DNA from: Thermovorax subterraneus
Lineage (GTDB): Bacteria > Bacillota > Thermosediminibacteria > Thermosediminibacterales > Thermosediminibacteraceae
Direction: 5' to 3'
Assembly: GCA_021608145.1 (NCBI GenBank)
Contig: JAKIHM010000004.1
Span: 1 to 64,000, forward strand
DNA length: 64,000 nt
How positions within the stretch are numbered: position 1 is the stretch's first letter; every line of letters begins with the position of its first letter. The notes under the pieces were generated by a model. It was given only the letters and a program-made list of their open reading frames with translations, ran no database searches and had not been told where the DNA came from. Positions 45,190-52,504 of this stretch are shown here, piece by piece. Both the position numbers and the translations under genes were made by a program.

Positions 45190-45218
45190 ATGATACCACG
45201 GCCCGTCTTTATTGTCAA
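45190..45218 (-). promoter_or_regulatory. Promoter of the metG leader
   Basis: TTGACA (45213-45218) and TATCAT (45190-45195), spacer 17. The -35 box overlaps the stop codon region of the HerA-like gene. Confidence 0.8.
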
Positions 45219-47053
45219 GTTTGCCTGTAATACATGGCTCCAAAAGGCGTATCTTCCTTTTTTAGCTTCCCGTTTTTCACCAGAATTTCAAGGCTTTCCT
45301 TCAAAGTCCTTATTTCCAGTTTTAAATCCGGGGCTTCGGTATTCAAGGCCTGAATCACCTTCAAGAGATTCGTCTCGTATATCGGCAGGTGAACCTCTAA
45401 CAAGTCAAGCAGCCTATCCTGGGCCTTTTGCCTGTAATTTTTTATTTCATCGAAGGGGTTTAAAGTGTGCGGGCTCTTCGTATAGGGAAGCCTAACCCTT
45501 ATTGCCACGGTCCTGCCGAAAAGCGGCGAGGAGACAAAGGCATCGCCGGAAGGAAGGTACGGAAGCCTTTTTGCCTCTTCCGCCCCTATGTCCGTCTCTT
45601 CAGCTATGGTGGATATGTCGTGCCCCCTTACGGTCCTGAAAATTATCTTGGTGTTTAGCTGTGCGGTCACAGTTTCATCGAGAAGCGTGGGCCTCTGGGT
45701 TGCCAGCACCAAAAATACGCCGTATTTCCTCCCTTCCTGGGCTATTTCTGTGATAATTCCCTTGCTCGGAGCGTCATACCCTTTGGGGGCGAAATTATGG
45801 GCTTCATCGGTTGCTATAACAAAGGGGGGAAAGTACTCGCCACTGGCATTTCCCCTTAACTCCCCATCTTTATAATCCCTACGCGCCCGGTAGAGGTTGG
45901 CAAGAAGGTAGGTGGAAAACACCTGCAGCAGCCATATGGGGCCCTGTATTACCGCCAGCTTCCCCTGCAAAAGGGCTTCTTTTACCGGTTTTATGTTGTG
46001 ATTGAAAAGTCCTGAAGCCTGAAGTCTTCTCAGCCTCCAGGCGATGCCCTGCACTGACACCAGCGGTATGTTGGGGTACTCCTCCAAAAGCTCCTTCATT
46101 TTTTTATATTTTTCTCTTTCCTGAGGTTCCATATCCTGCTGCAGTATCTTTTCTATCCTTAGCCTTCCCAATTCCAACGCTTCGGCTAAAAGTTCCAACC
46201 GCGAAGAAAAGCTCAAAAGAGTGTCTCCCCGGCGGTGAAGGATTTCCACAGCGCTGCTCATCGCTTCAGTCAAGGGTTTTACCGCCGAAAGCAGGTCCAA
46301 AAGGTCCCGTTTCCCAAGAGCGAGGAATTCGACGCCGATATCTTCGCCTATCTGAAACTTTTTAAAAGCGCTTTTAAAATCTGGAGCACCTTTTAAATCT
46401 TCTTCTTTTGACGAAAAATCCATCTCATAGTGAGGGTCTAAGATTATCGCCGGAATTTCTTTCAGCATCAGCTCTTCCATTATCACCCTAAGACCGTAAG
46501 ATTTTCCCGAACCCGAACCGCCAAAAATGCCTATGTGGGGGTATTGCTGAAAGGACCTCAAATCCAGCAAGAACGGAACGTTTTTGGTCCTTTTCTTTTC
46601 CCCATTCCTGTACACATAAAATAGCCCCTTTAAATTATCGTCCATAGTCGCAGCCGTTTCTTCGGTGTTTTTTATCTCTCCCAATGCAAGGCCCTCCTGC
46701 GGAGTCGACCTCACAAGAAGGTCTTTAACTTCTGAAAACTCCGGGAGATGCACTTTTGCGCCCGTGGTTATCGGGAAGTTCGCTTCGTTTCTGAGTTTTA
46801 CCCTTGCTATATTAATCTCGTCTTCGCTAATAGAATACCCCAGGCGCTCTAGGGACTCAATCACCCGGGCGTCCACAAAGTCGTGGTTTATCGAAAGCGG
46901 AATGAAGCGGTTGTAAGAATTGGCTTCCACCACTTCGCCTATGAGCGAGCCCTGGTGCGGATCGTCTATCACCAGAATCTCGTTTATCCTGAATTTCCTC
47001 TCCCTGGAAGCCACAAAAACTTCCTGAGGAGTGGTAAGACCTACCACTTGCAT
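45215..47053 (-). CDS. HerA-type ATPase/DNA translocase
   Basis: A 612-residue HerA/FtsK-superfamily ATPase. An N-terminal HAS-barrel-like part covers residues 1-130. Walker A is GGSGSGKSYG near 178-187, DPHYEMDF follows, Walker B is VIATDEAHNF and ATQRP is the sensor-like motif. It has a C-terminal extension with helical repeats. In archaea HerA pairs with the nuclease NurA to resect DNA ends. A NurA-like gene lies 49 bases upstream, so the pair probably acts together in DNA repair or defence. GGAGAAAGG precedes the ATG. Confidence 0.85.
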   Translation of the reverse strand: MQVVGLTTPQEVFVASRERKFRINEILVIDDPHQGSLIGEVVEANSYNRFIPLSINHDFVDARVIESLERLGYSISEDEINIARVKLRNEANFPITTGAKVHLPEFSEVKDLLVRSTPQEGLALGEIKNTEETAATMDDNLKGLFYVYRNGEKKRTKNVPFLLDLRSFQQYPHIGIFGGSGSGKSYGLRVIMEELMLKEIPAIILDPHYEMDFSSKEEDLKGAPDFKSAFKKFQIGEDIGVEFLALGKRDLLDLLSAVKPLTEAMSSAVEILHRRGDTLLSFSSRLELLAEALELGRLRIEKILQQDMEPQEREKYKKMKELLEEYPNIPLVSVQGIAWRLRRLQASGLFNHNIKPVKEALLQGKLAVIQGPIWLLQVFSTYLLANLYRARRDYKDGELRGNASGEYFPPFVIATDEAHNFAPKGYDAPSKGIITEIAQEGRKYGVFLVLATQRPTLLDETVTAQLNTKIIFRTVRGHDISTIAEETDIGAEEAKRLPYLPSGDAFVSSPLFGRTVAIRVRLPYTKSPHTLNPFDEIKNYRQKAQDRLLDLLEVHLPIYETNLLKVIQALNTEAPDLKLEIRTLKESLEILVKNGKLKKEDTPFGAMYYRQT

Positions 47054-47102
47054 AAAACCCTTTCTCCTTTCACTAGATTAGTTCAGTCAAGCCTTTAAAT
47101 TT

Positions 47103-48056
47103 CTAAGGGGTGCGCTTTGCCCTTTTCGGAGTTAGGAATTCAGAAAAATCCTCGCCCAGATACGTCTTTAAAAGCCCCTCTAAAAGAGCATCGCTGATTT
47201 TGACTTTTTTGTCAACAAGGTCAAGCCAAAGAGGTATTCCCCGGCTGTCATGGGGAGTAAGGGTAAAAACCAGGTTTTCTACCTGCTCCATATATTCGTA
47301 CTGCTCCTCGAGGAGGTCGATACCTATCGGTTTGGGGTCAATAGACGTTCTTATAAACACCGTGCGAAATCCTTCCTTAAGGCCGGTCGGTACAACCTCC
47401 AGCCCCTCCCCCACATCCAACGCCCCGAAAAGCAATTCCCAATCACAGGCTCCTTTCATCGCCTCCGGCAGGGATTCCTTCAAAACGCCGCTTATAATCT
47501 TTGTGGTAATGCCTTCTACCACGCCAACTAGCAAAATCTCCCTGTCGATTGCCTCTTTTTTCAAATCCTCCCATAGATTTTTAGCTTCAATTTTCAGCCG
47601 CACAAGGGAACCATCGACCAGGATTACCGCAGGTTTTAACTTTTCTATAGCTTCGATGGCGGCCATTACCTCCAAAGTTGCAAGGCTGGATTTTACAAGC
47701 TCGAGGTATCCTGCCTCATCCATCTCCTCTTTCATGAAAAGAGGGCATAAAACCCTGGAGCAATATATTTCTTCTTTAACTGCCGTACTCTTCGCCAGAG
47801 ATTGTTGTACGGTTATTACGTAAGGGAAAGAACCGGCGGTGCTGTTTGTGGAGCCGTCCACCCCTACTATGCCGCCTTTTTCAGACAAAATTTTGAGCTC
47901 ATCGTTCGTCATTCTTCGACTTATCCTGAATCTCCCGAGACCGCTTTTTTCAATCAGATTGCGCAGGCTTTCTCTGTCGGGCCGTTCTTCCATTCGCTTT
48001 TTTAAGGCCGACGCTGCTATAGAAAATTCTGCTTTCAGAGTTTCATTTAGTTTTTC
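47103..48056 (-). CDS. NurA-domain nuclease
   Basis: A 317-residue protein with NurA features: a helical N-terminus, the first metal-binding Asp in GIVGVDGSTNS, a second in AVILVDGSLVRL, and the C-terminal SRGIPLWLDLVD block. NurA is a 5'-3' exonuclease and ssDNA endonuclease that works with HerA. The start is placed at a TTG (48056) 6 bases after AAGGAGTG; a longer frame upstream lacks a ribosome site. It is transcribed divergently from abrB. Confidence 0.82.
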   Translation of the reverse strand, partial: EKLNETLKAEFSIAASALKKRMEERPDRESLRNLIEKSGLGRFRISRRMTNDELKILSEKGGIVGVDGSTNSTAGSFPYVITVQQSLAKSTAVKEEIYCSRVLCPLFMKEEMDEAGYLELVKSSLATLEVMAAIEAIEKLKPAVILVDGSLVRLKIEAKNLWEDLKKEAIDREILLVGVVEGITTKIISGVLKESLPEAMKGACDWELLFGALDVGEGLEVVPTGLKEGFRTVFIRTSIDPKPIGIDLLEEQYEYMEQVENLVFTLTPHDSRGIPLWLDLVDKKVKISDALLEGLLKTYLGEDFSEFLTPKRAKRTP

Positions 48057-48105
48057 CAAGTCCGTCACTCCTTTTTTAAAAATACTTCTACTTTTTTGCA
48101 TCATG

Positions 48106-48134
48106 TTGACTTTTATTGGCAGTTCTGGTATTAT
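48106..48134 (+). promoter_or_regulatory. Promoter of the AbrB-family gene
   Basis: TTGACT (48106-48111) and TATTAT (48129-48134), spacer 17. Confidence 0.65.
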
Positions 48135-48184
48135 CTACTTAAGAAACTTTGTCGAAAAAAGTAAAAAAGAGGGGGCATTTTCCG

Positions 48185-48436
48185 ATGAAATCTACGGGGG
48201 TCGTCAGAAAAGTCGACGAATTAGGTCGAGTAGTCATACCCATCGAACTGAGGCGTACACTAGATATAAATGAAAAGGACGCCTTGGAAATTTACGTGGA
48301 TACCGATCGGATAATCCTGAAAAAATACCAGCCCGGCTGCATATTCTGCGGCAGTGCGGAAAACATCACCACTTTCAAGGGCAAAAACATCTGTGAGGAA
48401 TGCTTTTCGGAATTGAAAAAGGAGAAAAAAAATTAA
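48185..48436 (+). CDS. AbrB-family transition-state regulator
   Basis: An 83-residue DNA-binding protein with the swapped-hairpin AbrB fold at residues 1-48 (STGVVRKVDELGRVVIPIELRR). A small zinc-ribbon-like tail follows (CIFCGSAENI, ICEEC). Such proteins repress transition-state and sporulation genes. The ATG at 48185 has GAGGGGG 9 bases upstream. The place next to metG matches the Bacillus abrB locus, here with herA-nurA inserted between. Confidence 0.92.
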   Translation: MKSTGVVRKVDELGRVVIPIELRRTLDINEKDALEIYVDTDRIILKKYQPGCIFCGSAENITTFKGKNICEECFSELKKEKKN

Positions 48437-48465
48437 AGAAGAGACTACAGTCTCTTCTTTTTTTG
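48435..48465 (+). terminator. Terminator of the AbrB-family gene
   Basis: GAAGAGACT and AGTCTCTTC form the stem, followed by TTTTTTT. Confidence 0.85.
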
Positions 48466-48503
48466 TGCTTTATAATATATGATACAAAAAATTTAAATAA
48501 TTG

Positions 48504-49334
48504 TCAAGAATTTCCGGAGACTCCGCTTTCCCTTCTCATTTCCACTGACCTTCTAGCGGCACTTTTAACCGCTTGCACTATGGCATTTACAAAACCCATT
48601 TTCTCGAGGGTTTCTATCCCTGCCATGGTAGTGCCACCCGGAGATGTAACTTTCTTTCTCAAGGTCAAGGGCTCTTCTCCCGTTTCAACCACCATTTTCG
48701 CAGCCCCAAATACAGTCTGCACAGCAAGTTCATAAGATACTTTCTCGGGCAGGCCTGCCCTTACTCCAGCTTCGGTCAAGGCTTCCATCATTAGGTACAC
48801 GTAGGCGGGTCCACTGCCCGAAAGGGCTGTCACTGCATCGAGCCATTTTTCGTCCACAAAATAGACCTTGCCCACTGAGGAAAAGATTTCGGAAGCCTTC
48901 TTAAGCTCTCTTTCCCCCGCATATCGACCGGCTGCTATTGCCGTAGCGGATTCTTTTACTTGGCAAGAAATATTGGGCATAGCCCTTATAACCTTCAACT
49001 CTTTAGAATAAAACCTCTCTATAAAAGAAGTGGTTATGCCTGCTGCAACGGATATGAGGAGGTGTCTTTCATTTAAATGGCCCTTAATCCTTTCCATCAC
49101 TTCCCCCACGTCTTTTGGCTTCACAAGCAACATCAAAATCGAGCATTTCCCTGCAATTTCCGAATAATCCCTAGTAACCTTTACATCGTAAGTTTTTCTG
49201 ATATACTCCAGCCTTTGGTCGTTTTGCTTGTTTATTACTATAATATCTTCAGCTCTGAAGACCCCAGCGCCGAGCAATCCTTTAAGCAGAGCTTCAGCCA
49301 TTGATCCCGCCCCAAAAAATCCTACTTTTTCCAA
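48504..49334 (-). CDS. proC: Pyrroline-5-carboxylate reductase
   Basis: A 276-residue enzyme catalysing the last step of proline synthesis. The NAD(P)-binding motif VGFFGAGSMAEALLKG is at the N-terminus. The C-terminal signature includes ALSGSGPAYVYLMMEAL and VTSPGGTTMAG. The start is placed at a TTG 8 bases after AGGAGG; a GTG three codons before overlaps that site. A T-box leader with a Pro codon lies upstream, giving control by uncharged tRNA-Pro. Confidence 0.95.
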   Translation of the reverse strand: MEKVGFFGAGSMAEALLKGLLGAGVFRAEDIIVINKQNDQRLEYIRKTYDVKVTRDYSEIAGKCSILMLLVKPKDVGEVMERIKGHLNERHLLISVAAGITTSFIERFYSKELKVIRAMPNISCQVKESATAIAAGRYAGERELKKASEIFSSVGKVYFVDEKWLDAVTALSGSGPAYVYLMMEALTEAGVRAGLPEKVSYELAVQTVFGAAKMVVETGEEPLTLRKKVTSPGGTTMAGIETLEKMGFVNAIVQAVKSAARRSVEMRRESGVSGNS

Positions 49335-49383
49335 AACGGCCACCTCCTAAATATACAATTTTTAAATCTAAAAACAAAAGACC

Positions 49384-49655
49384 TTTCGCCATAAAGGGCG
49401 AAAGGTCTTATTCCGCGGTACCACCTTTTTTGGCCGCACGGCCCACTCATTCTAGGTACGCCCCGATATAAAACGGGGTTATACCCTCCCTCGGTTAACG
49501 GCGGGGATTGCCGGCAAGGCTCATCGCCTTCGGCTCCGGGACGGGTTTCGGAACCCCTTGCGCAGGAAACCTCTCAGCCCCTGGGTTCCCCTCTCTTGGC
49601 GCAGGTTTCATTCCTACTTTTCCCCATCATAGCCTCGAGCTTTTTTGATTTTGTT
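49384..49655 (-). promoter_or_regulatory. T-box riboswitch, Pro specifier (CCC), upstream of proC
   Basis: Minus strand: stem I starts at GATGGGGAAAAGTAGG. The specifier CCC is at 49543-49545 in GAAA-CCC-G. The T-box AAGGTGGTACCGCG is at 49414-49427, and a terminator stem AGACCTTTCGCC/GGCGAAAGGTCT is followed by TTTTG. Confidence 0.95.
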
Positions 49656-49659
49656 ATAT

Positions 49660-49687
49660 ATTTTACACCATTTTGGATCAAAGTCAA
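49660..49687 (-). promoter_or_regulatory. Promoter of the proC leader
   Basis: TTGACT (49682-49687) and TAAAAT (49660-49665), spacer 16, minus strand. Confidence 0.65.
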
Positions 49688-49705
49688 CATGATTTTTTTA
49701 AAAAT

Positions 49706-49734
49706 GTGACAAACAGGTGAATTTATAGTATAAT
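49706..49734 (+). promoter_or_regulatory. Promoter of the HD-domain gene
   Basis: GTGACA (49706-49711) and TATAAT (49729-49734), spacer 17. It lies back to back with the proC leader promoter. Confidence 0.6.
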
Positions 49735-49789
49735 TACTTAAAATATTGGACTTCTTTTAATACATTGACTGGTGCAAGGAGGAGATGAA

Positions 49790-50353
49790 ATGGACAGGCA
49801 AAAAGCCCTAGAAATCCTTCATCAACACCTACATACCGAAAACCTCGTAAAGCATAGTTTCGCGGTGGAGGCAGTGATGAGAGCCTTGGCAGAAAGGCTA
49901 GAACCCGATAGAGTCGAAGAATGGAGCATAGCTGGCCTTTTGCACGATTTAGATGCAGACTTGGTGGATTACAGGAACCAGCCCGAACTTCACGGCCCAA
50001 AAGCTGTCGAAATATTGAGAGGTCTAAACTTCGGCACGGAGGAAATGTATCACGCCATACTTGCACATAACCAGGCTACCGGAACAAAAATAGAAAACAA
50101 ATTCGACCGGGCGCTATATGCCGCAGACCCCATCACCGGATTTATAACCGCAGTAGCCCTGGTTTATCCCGACAAAAAGCTCTCCAGCGTAAAGGTCAAG
50201 TCAATAGTAAAGAGGATGGGCGAGTTGCGGTTCGCAGCGGGTGCGGACAGGAATGCCATGCGCTCCATAGAACTTTTGGGAATACCTTTTGAAGAGTTCG
50301 CAGAGCTATCACTAAAGGCGATGACAGAAATCGCAGATGTCCTAGGGCTGTAA
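49790..50353 (+). CDS. HD-domain phosphohydrolase
   Basis: A 187-residue HD-superfamily protein. Metal ligands include His in VKHSFAVEAV, the HD pair in LLHDLDAD (near 49-56) and His in ILAHNQATG. Similar small HD proteins are widespread in clostridia and hydrolyse nucleotides or phosphates; the exact substrate is unknown. AGGAGG lies 7 bases before the ATG at 49790. Confidence 0.85.
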   Translation: MDRQKALEILHQHLHTENLVKHSFAVEAVMRALAERLEPDRVEEWSIAGLLHDLDADLVDYRNQPELHGPKAVEILRGLNFGTEEMYHAILAHNQATGTKIENKFDRALYAADPITGFITAVALVYPDKKLSSVKVKSIVKRMGELRFAAGADRNAMRSIELLGIPFEEFAELSLKAMTEIADVLGL

Positions 50354-50361
50354 TATAGACG

Positions 50362-50480
50362 AGGCCCTTTTGCCACCTTGAAAGCTTGAAAAATTTCATC
50401 AAAATGTAACACAGTCTCAAGAAATTTAATATGTTCTAGTAGGTTAAAAGGCAGGTGGCAAAAATGACAAAAAAGGGCCT
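50362..50480. repeat. Inverted repeat covering the ribosome site of the next gene
   Basis: AGGCCCTTTTGCCACCT (50362-50378) can pair with AGGTGGC at 50453-50459 and AAAAGGGCCT at 50471-50480. The pairing bulges out the ATG (50464) and covers the AGGTGG ribosome site. Only about 75 bases separate the arms. Confidence 0.6.
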
Positions 50481-50757
50481 TGTCGAAAACTTAAAATCCA
50501 TTTTTAAAAAGATGATAAAGAAAAAACGGCCAATTCAGTCGGACGAAGTGGAATTAATCCTCCCCGGGCTTACTATAAGGATGAAAAGAAACCTCAATAT
50601 AAAAGACTCCCACGAATTCACAGCGGTGGTGCCGAGGGCGGAATTCAGAAAAAAGATAGATAGCAACAATGAAGTCATAGAGTACGAAGTTATTTTGAGC
50701 AGCATAACGGTGGTTCACGCCCCGAGGCACCCTCCAGTGGAATCTTATTTACCGTAA
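50464..50757 (+). CDS. Small basic protein, unknown
   Basis: A 97-residue protein with a strongly basic N-terminus (NLKSIFKKMIKKKRP), then a beta-rich part (VELILPGLTIRMKRN, EFTAVVPRAEFRKK, YEVILSSITVVHAP). It has no signal peptide and no Cys. I do not recognise a family. The ATG at 50464 has AGGTGG 5 bases upstream; a GTG at 50455 is an alternative. It ends 13 bases inside the convergent rsmI gene. The strong basic patch would suit nucleic acid binding, but that is only a guess. Confidence 0.6.
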   Translation: MTKKGLVENLKSIFKKMIKKKRPIQSDEVELILPGLTIRMKRNLNIKDSHEFTAVVPRAEFRKKIDSNNEVIEYEVILSSITVVHAPRHPPVESYLP

Positions 50758-51650
50758 GGACATTCCTTGCGCCTGTTATCATTTTTTTCTTCCAATAAAA
50801 CTTGGTATACCTTCCTTTTTGATATGGATAATTCCCTTGCCACGGCTTTCATAGCTTCTTTTTTGTCCATCCCACTTTTAATTTTATTTTCCACTTCTTG
50901 TCGAATTGTTTTATCTATGTCCTCCTTTTCGCATAAATCCACTTCCCCTGTACTTCCGGTCTCAGACTTTGCCCCTTCGATAACCAGCACAATCTCTCCT
51001 TTGGGCTGAGCACTCCCGAATTTTTCTATGGCCTCGCTCACGGTTCCTCTGAAAAATTCCTCGTGGAGCTTCGTAATCTCCCTTGCTACCGCAATTTTCC
51101 TTTCGCCCAAAATGTCTTTTATATCTGAAAGACACTTCAAAAGTCGGTGCGGCGCTTCATAAATCACTATGGTCCTTTTTTCGTCCCGAAGCTTTTCAAG
51201 CTGCTTTCTCCTTTCTGAAGATTTTTGCGGGAGAAAGCCCTCGAATGCGAACTTTGAAGTGCTCAAGCCCGATGCCGAAAGGGCGCAAATCACAGCCGAA
51301 GGCCCCGGAAGCGGCACTACCGGGACTCCGGCATCTACTGCCTTTTTTACCAAGTCCTCTCCCGGGTCGGAAATTCCCGGCGTTCCCGCATCCGAAACAA
51401 GGGCTACGCTTTTCCCATCAAGAATGTCTTCCACGATTTTTCTCCCCATCTGTTCCCTGTTGTGTTCCCGGTAGCTGATAAGCGGCGTCTTTATTCCGTA
51501 ATGATTAAGGAGCTTCTTCGTCACCCTCGTATCCTCCGCCGCTATATAGTCTGCTTCTTTCAATATCCTCAATGCCCTGAGCGTTATATCCTCCAAATTT
51601 CCTATGGGAGTCGGGCAAAGATATAAAACGCCTGGTTTGTTCTTTTCCAT
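50745..51650 (-). CDS. rsmI: 16S rRNA cytidine-1402 2'-O-methyltransferase
   Basis: A 301-residue RsmI, a tetrapyrrole-methylase-fold enzyme methylating C1402 in the 16S rRNA decoding site. Motifs are LCPTPIGNLEDIT, SDAGTPGISDPG and YEAPHRL. The C-terminal part (SKRKVYQVLL) is the family's small HTH. The ATG at 51650 follows GAGGG by 8 bases. It lies 29 bases downstream of aroH, so it is at the end of the aromatic operon. Confidence 0.94.
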   Translation of the reverse strand: MEKNKPGVLYLCPTPIGNLEDITLRALRILKEADYIAAEDTRVTKKLLNHYGIKTPLISYREHNREQMGRKIVEDILDGKSVALVSDAGTPGISDPGEDLVKKAVDAGVPVVPLPGPSAVICALSASGLSTSKFAFEGFLPQKSSERRKQLEKLRDEKRTIVIYEAPHRLLKCLSDIKDILGERKIAVAREITKLHEEFFRGTVSEAIEKFGSAQPKGEIVLVIEGAKSETGSTGEVDLCEKEDIDKTIRQEVENKIKSGMDKKEAMKAVARELSISKRKVYQVLLEEKNDNRRKECPYGK

Positions 51651-51679
51651 GAGAAATTCCCTCTCTTTTTCACCATAAG

Positions 51680-52045
51680 TCAAAAGAAGCTCACATCCGG
51701 CCTCAATATCCTTGCTCCCCTAAGGTATATGTGCTTAATTTCCTCTTGCTTTTTATCTGTGTTTACAGCCATAAGTGCGCGGATGCAGTTTTTTAAAGCG
51801 CCTTTGACTTTCATCTGGGAAAAATCAAGTAGCGGGACGTACACCATCCCCAGCTCTCTTGCCGCCTGGGCGGGAAAGGCCGCATCTATATCTTCAGTGG
51901 CACTAAAAAGTATAAAACATATATCGTCTATTGTCACTTGGTTTTTATCTATCATCTCCTTCAAGAGCTCCTTCGTCGCACTTATGACTTCTTCCTTCGT
52001 ATTTGAATCGACCGTAATTGCCCCTCGGATGCCCCTCACTTTCAC
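51680..52045 (-). CDS. aroH: Chorismate mutase, AroH class
   Basis: A 121-residue monofunctional chorismate mutase of the Bacillus AroH type, converting chorismate to prephenate for Phe and Tyr. Characteristic parts are VRGIRGAITVDSNTKEEV with catalytic Arg, FSATEDIDAAFPAQAAREL and YLRGARILRPD. The start is a GTG preceded by GGGGGTAAG. It feeds pheA and tyrA of the same operon. Confidence 0.94.
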   Translation of the reverse strand: MKVRGIRGAITVDSNTKEEVISATKELLKEMIDKNQVTIDDICFILFSATEDIDAAFPAQAARELGMVYVPLLDFSQMKVKGALKNCIRALMAVNTDKKQEEIKHIYLRGARILRPDVSFF

Positions 52046-52060
52046 TTTTATCTTACCCCC

Positions 52061-52504
52061 TTAGCCGGCTTTTATTTTATGGAGCTCTACCAAATAGTCA
52101 ATTGCGTAAAGGTAACCACGGTAACCCAAACCTGCTATGACGCCGTCGACCACCGGGCTTATCACTGACTTATGCCGAAATTTTTCCCGCTTGAATGTAT
52201 TGGAGATATGCACTTCTACGGCCGGCAGGGAAACAGCACAGAGGGCATCCCTGATGGCAATACTGTAATGGGTATAGGCGCCGGCATTTATTACTATACC
52301 ACCCGCCCAATTCCTCGCCCGGTGTATTTCGTCGATAATCTCGCCTTCTGATGAATACTGTACAATTTTTACAGTGGCATTCCTCTGCGCTGCCCTCTCC
52401 AAAATCAGCCGATTTATTTCTTCAAGCGTCATATTCCCGTAGATATGGGTTTCCCTGTTTCCTAAAAGGTTTAGATTCGGGCCGTGGATAACAAGAATTT
52501 TCAT
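52061..52504 (-). CDS. aroQ: 3-dehydroquinate dehydratase, type II
   Basis: A 147-residue type II dehydroquinase. It carries VIHGPNLNLLGNRE with catalytic residues at the N-terminus, GGIVINAGAYTHYSIAIRDAL and VEVHISN. It makes 3-dehydroshikimate. Its ATG overlaps the aroKB stop by 4 bases. Confidence 0.95.
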   Translation of the reverse strand: MKILVIHGPNLNLLGNRETHIYGNMTLEEINRLILERAAQRNATVKIVQYSSEGEIIDEIHRARNWAGGIVINAGAYTHYSIAIRDALCAVSLPAVEVHISNTFKREKFRHKSVISPVVDGVIAGLGYRGYLYAIDYLVELHKIKAG

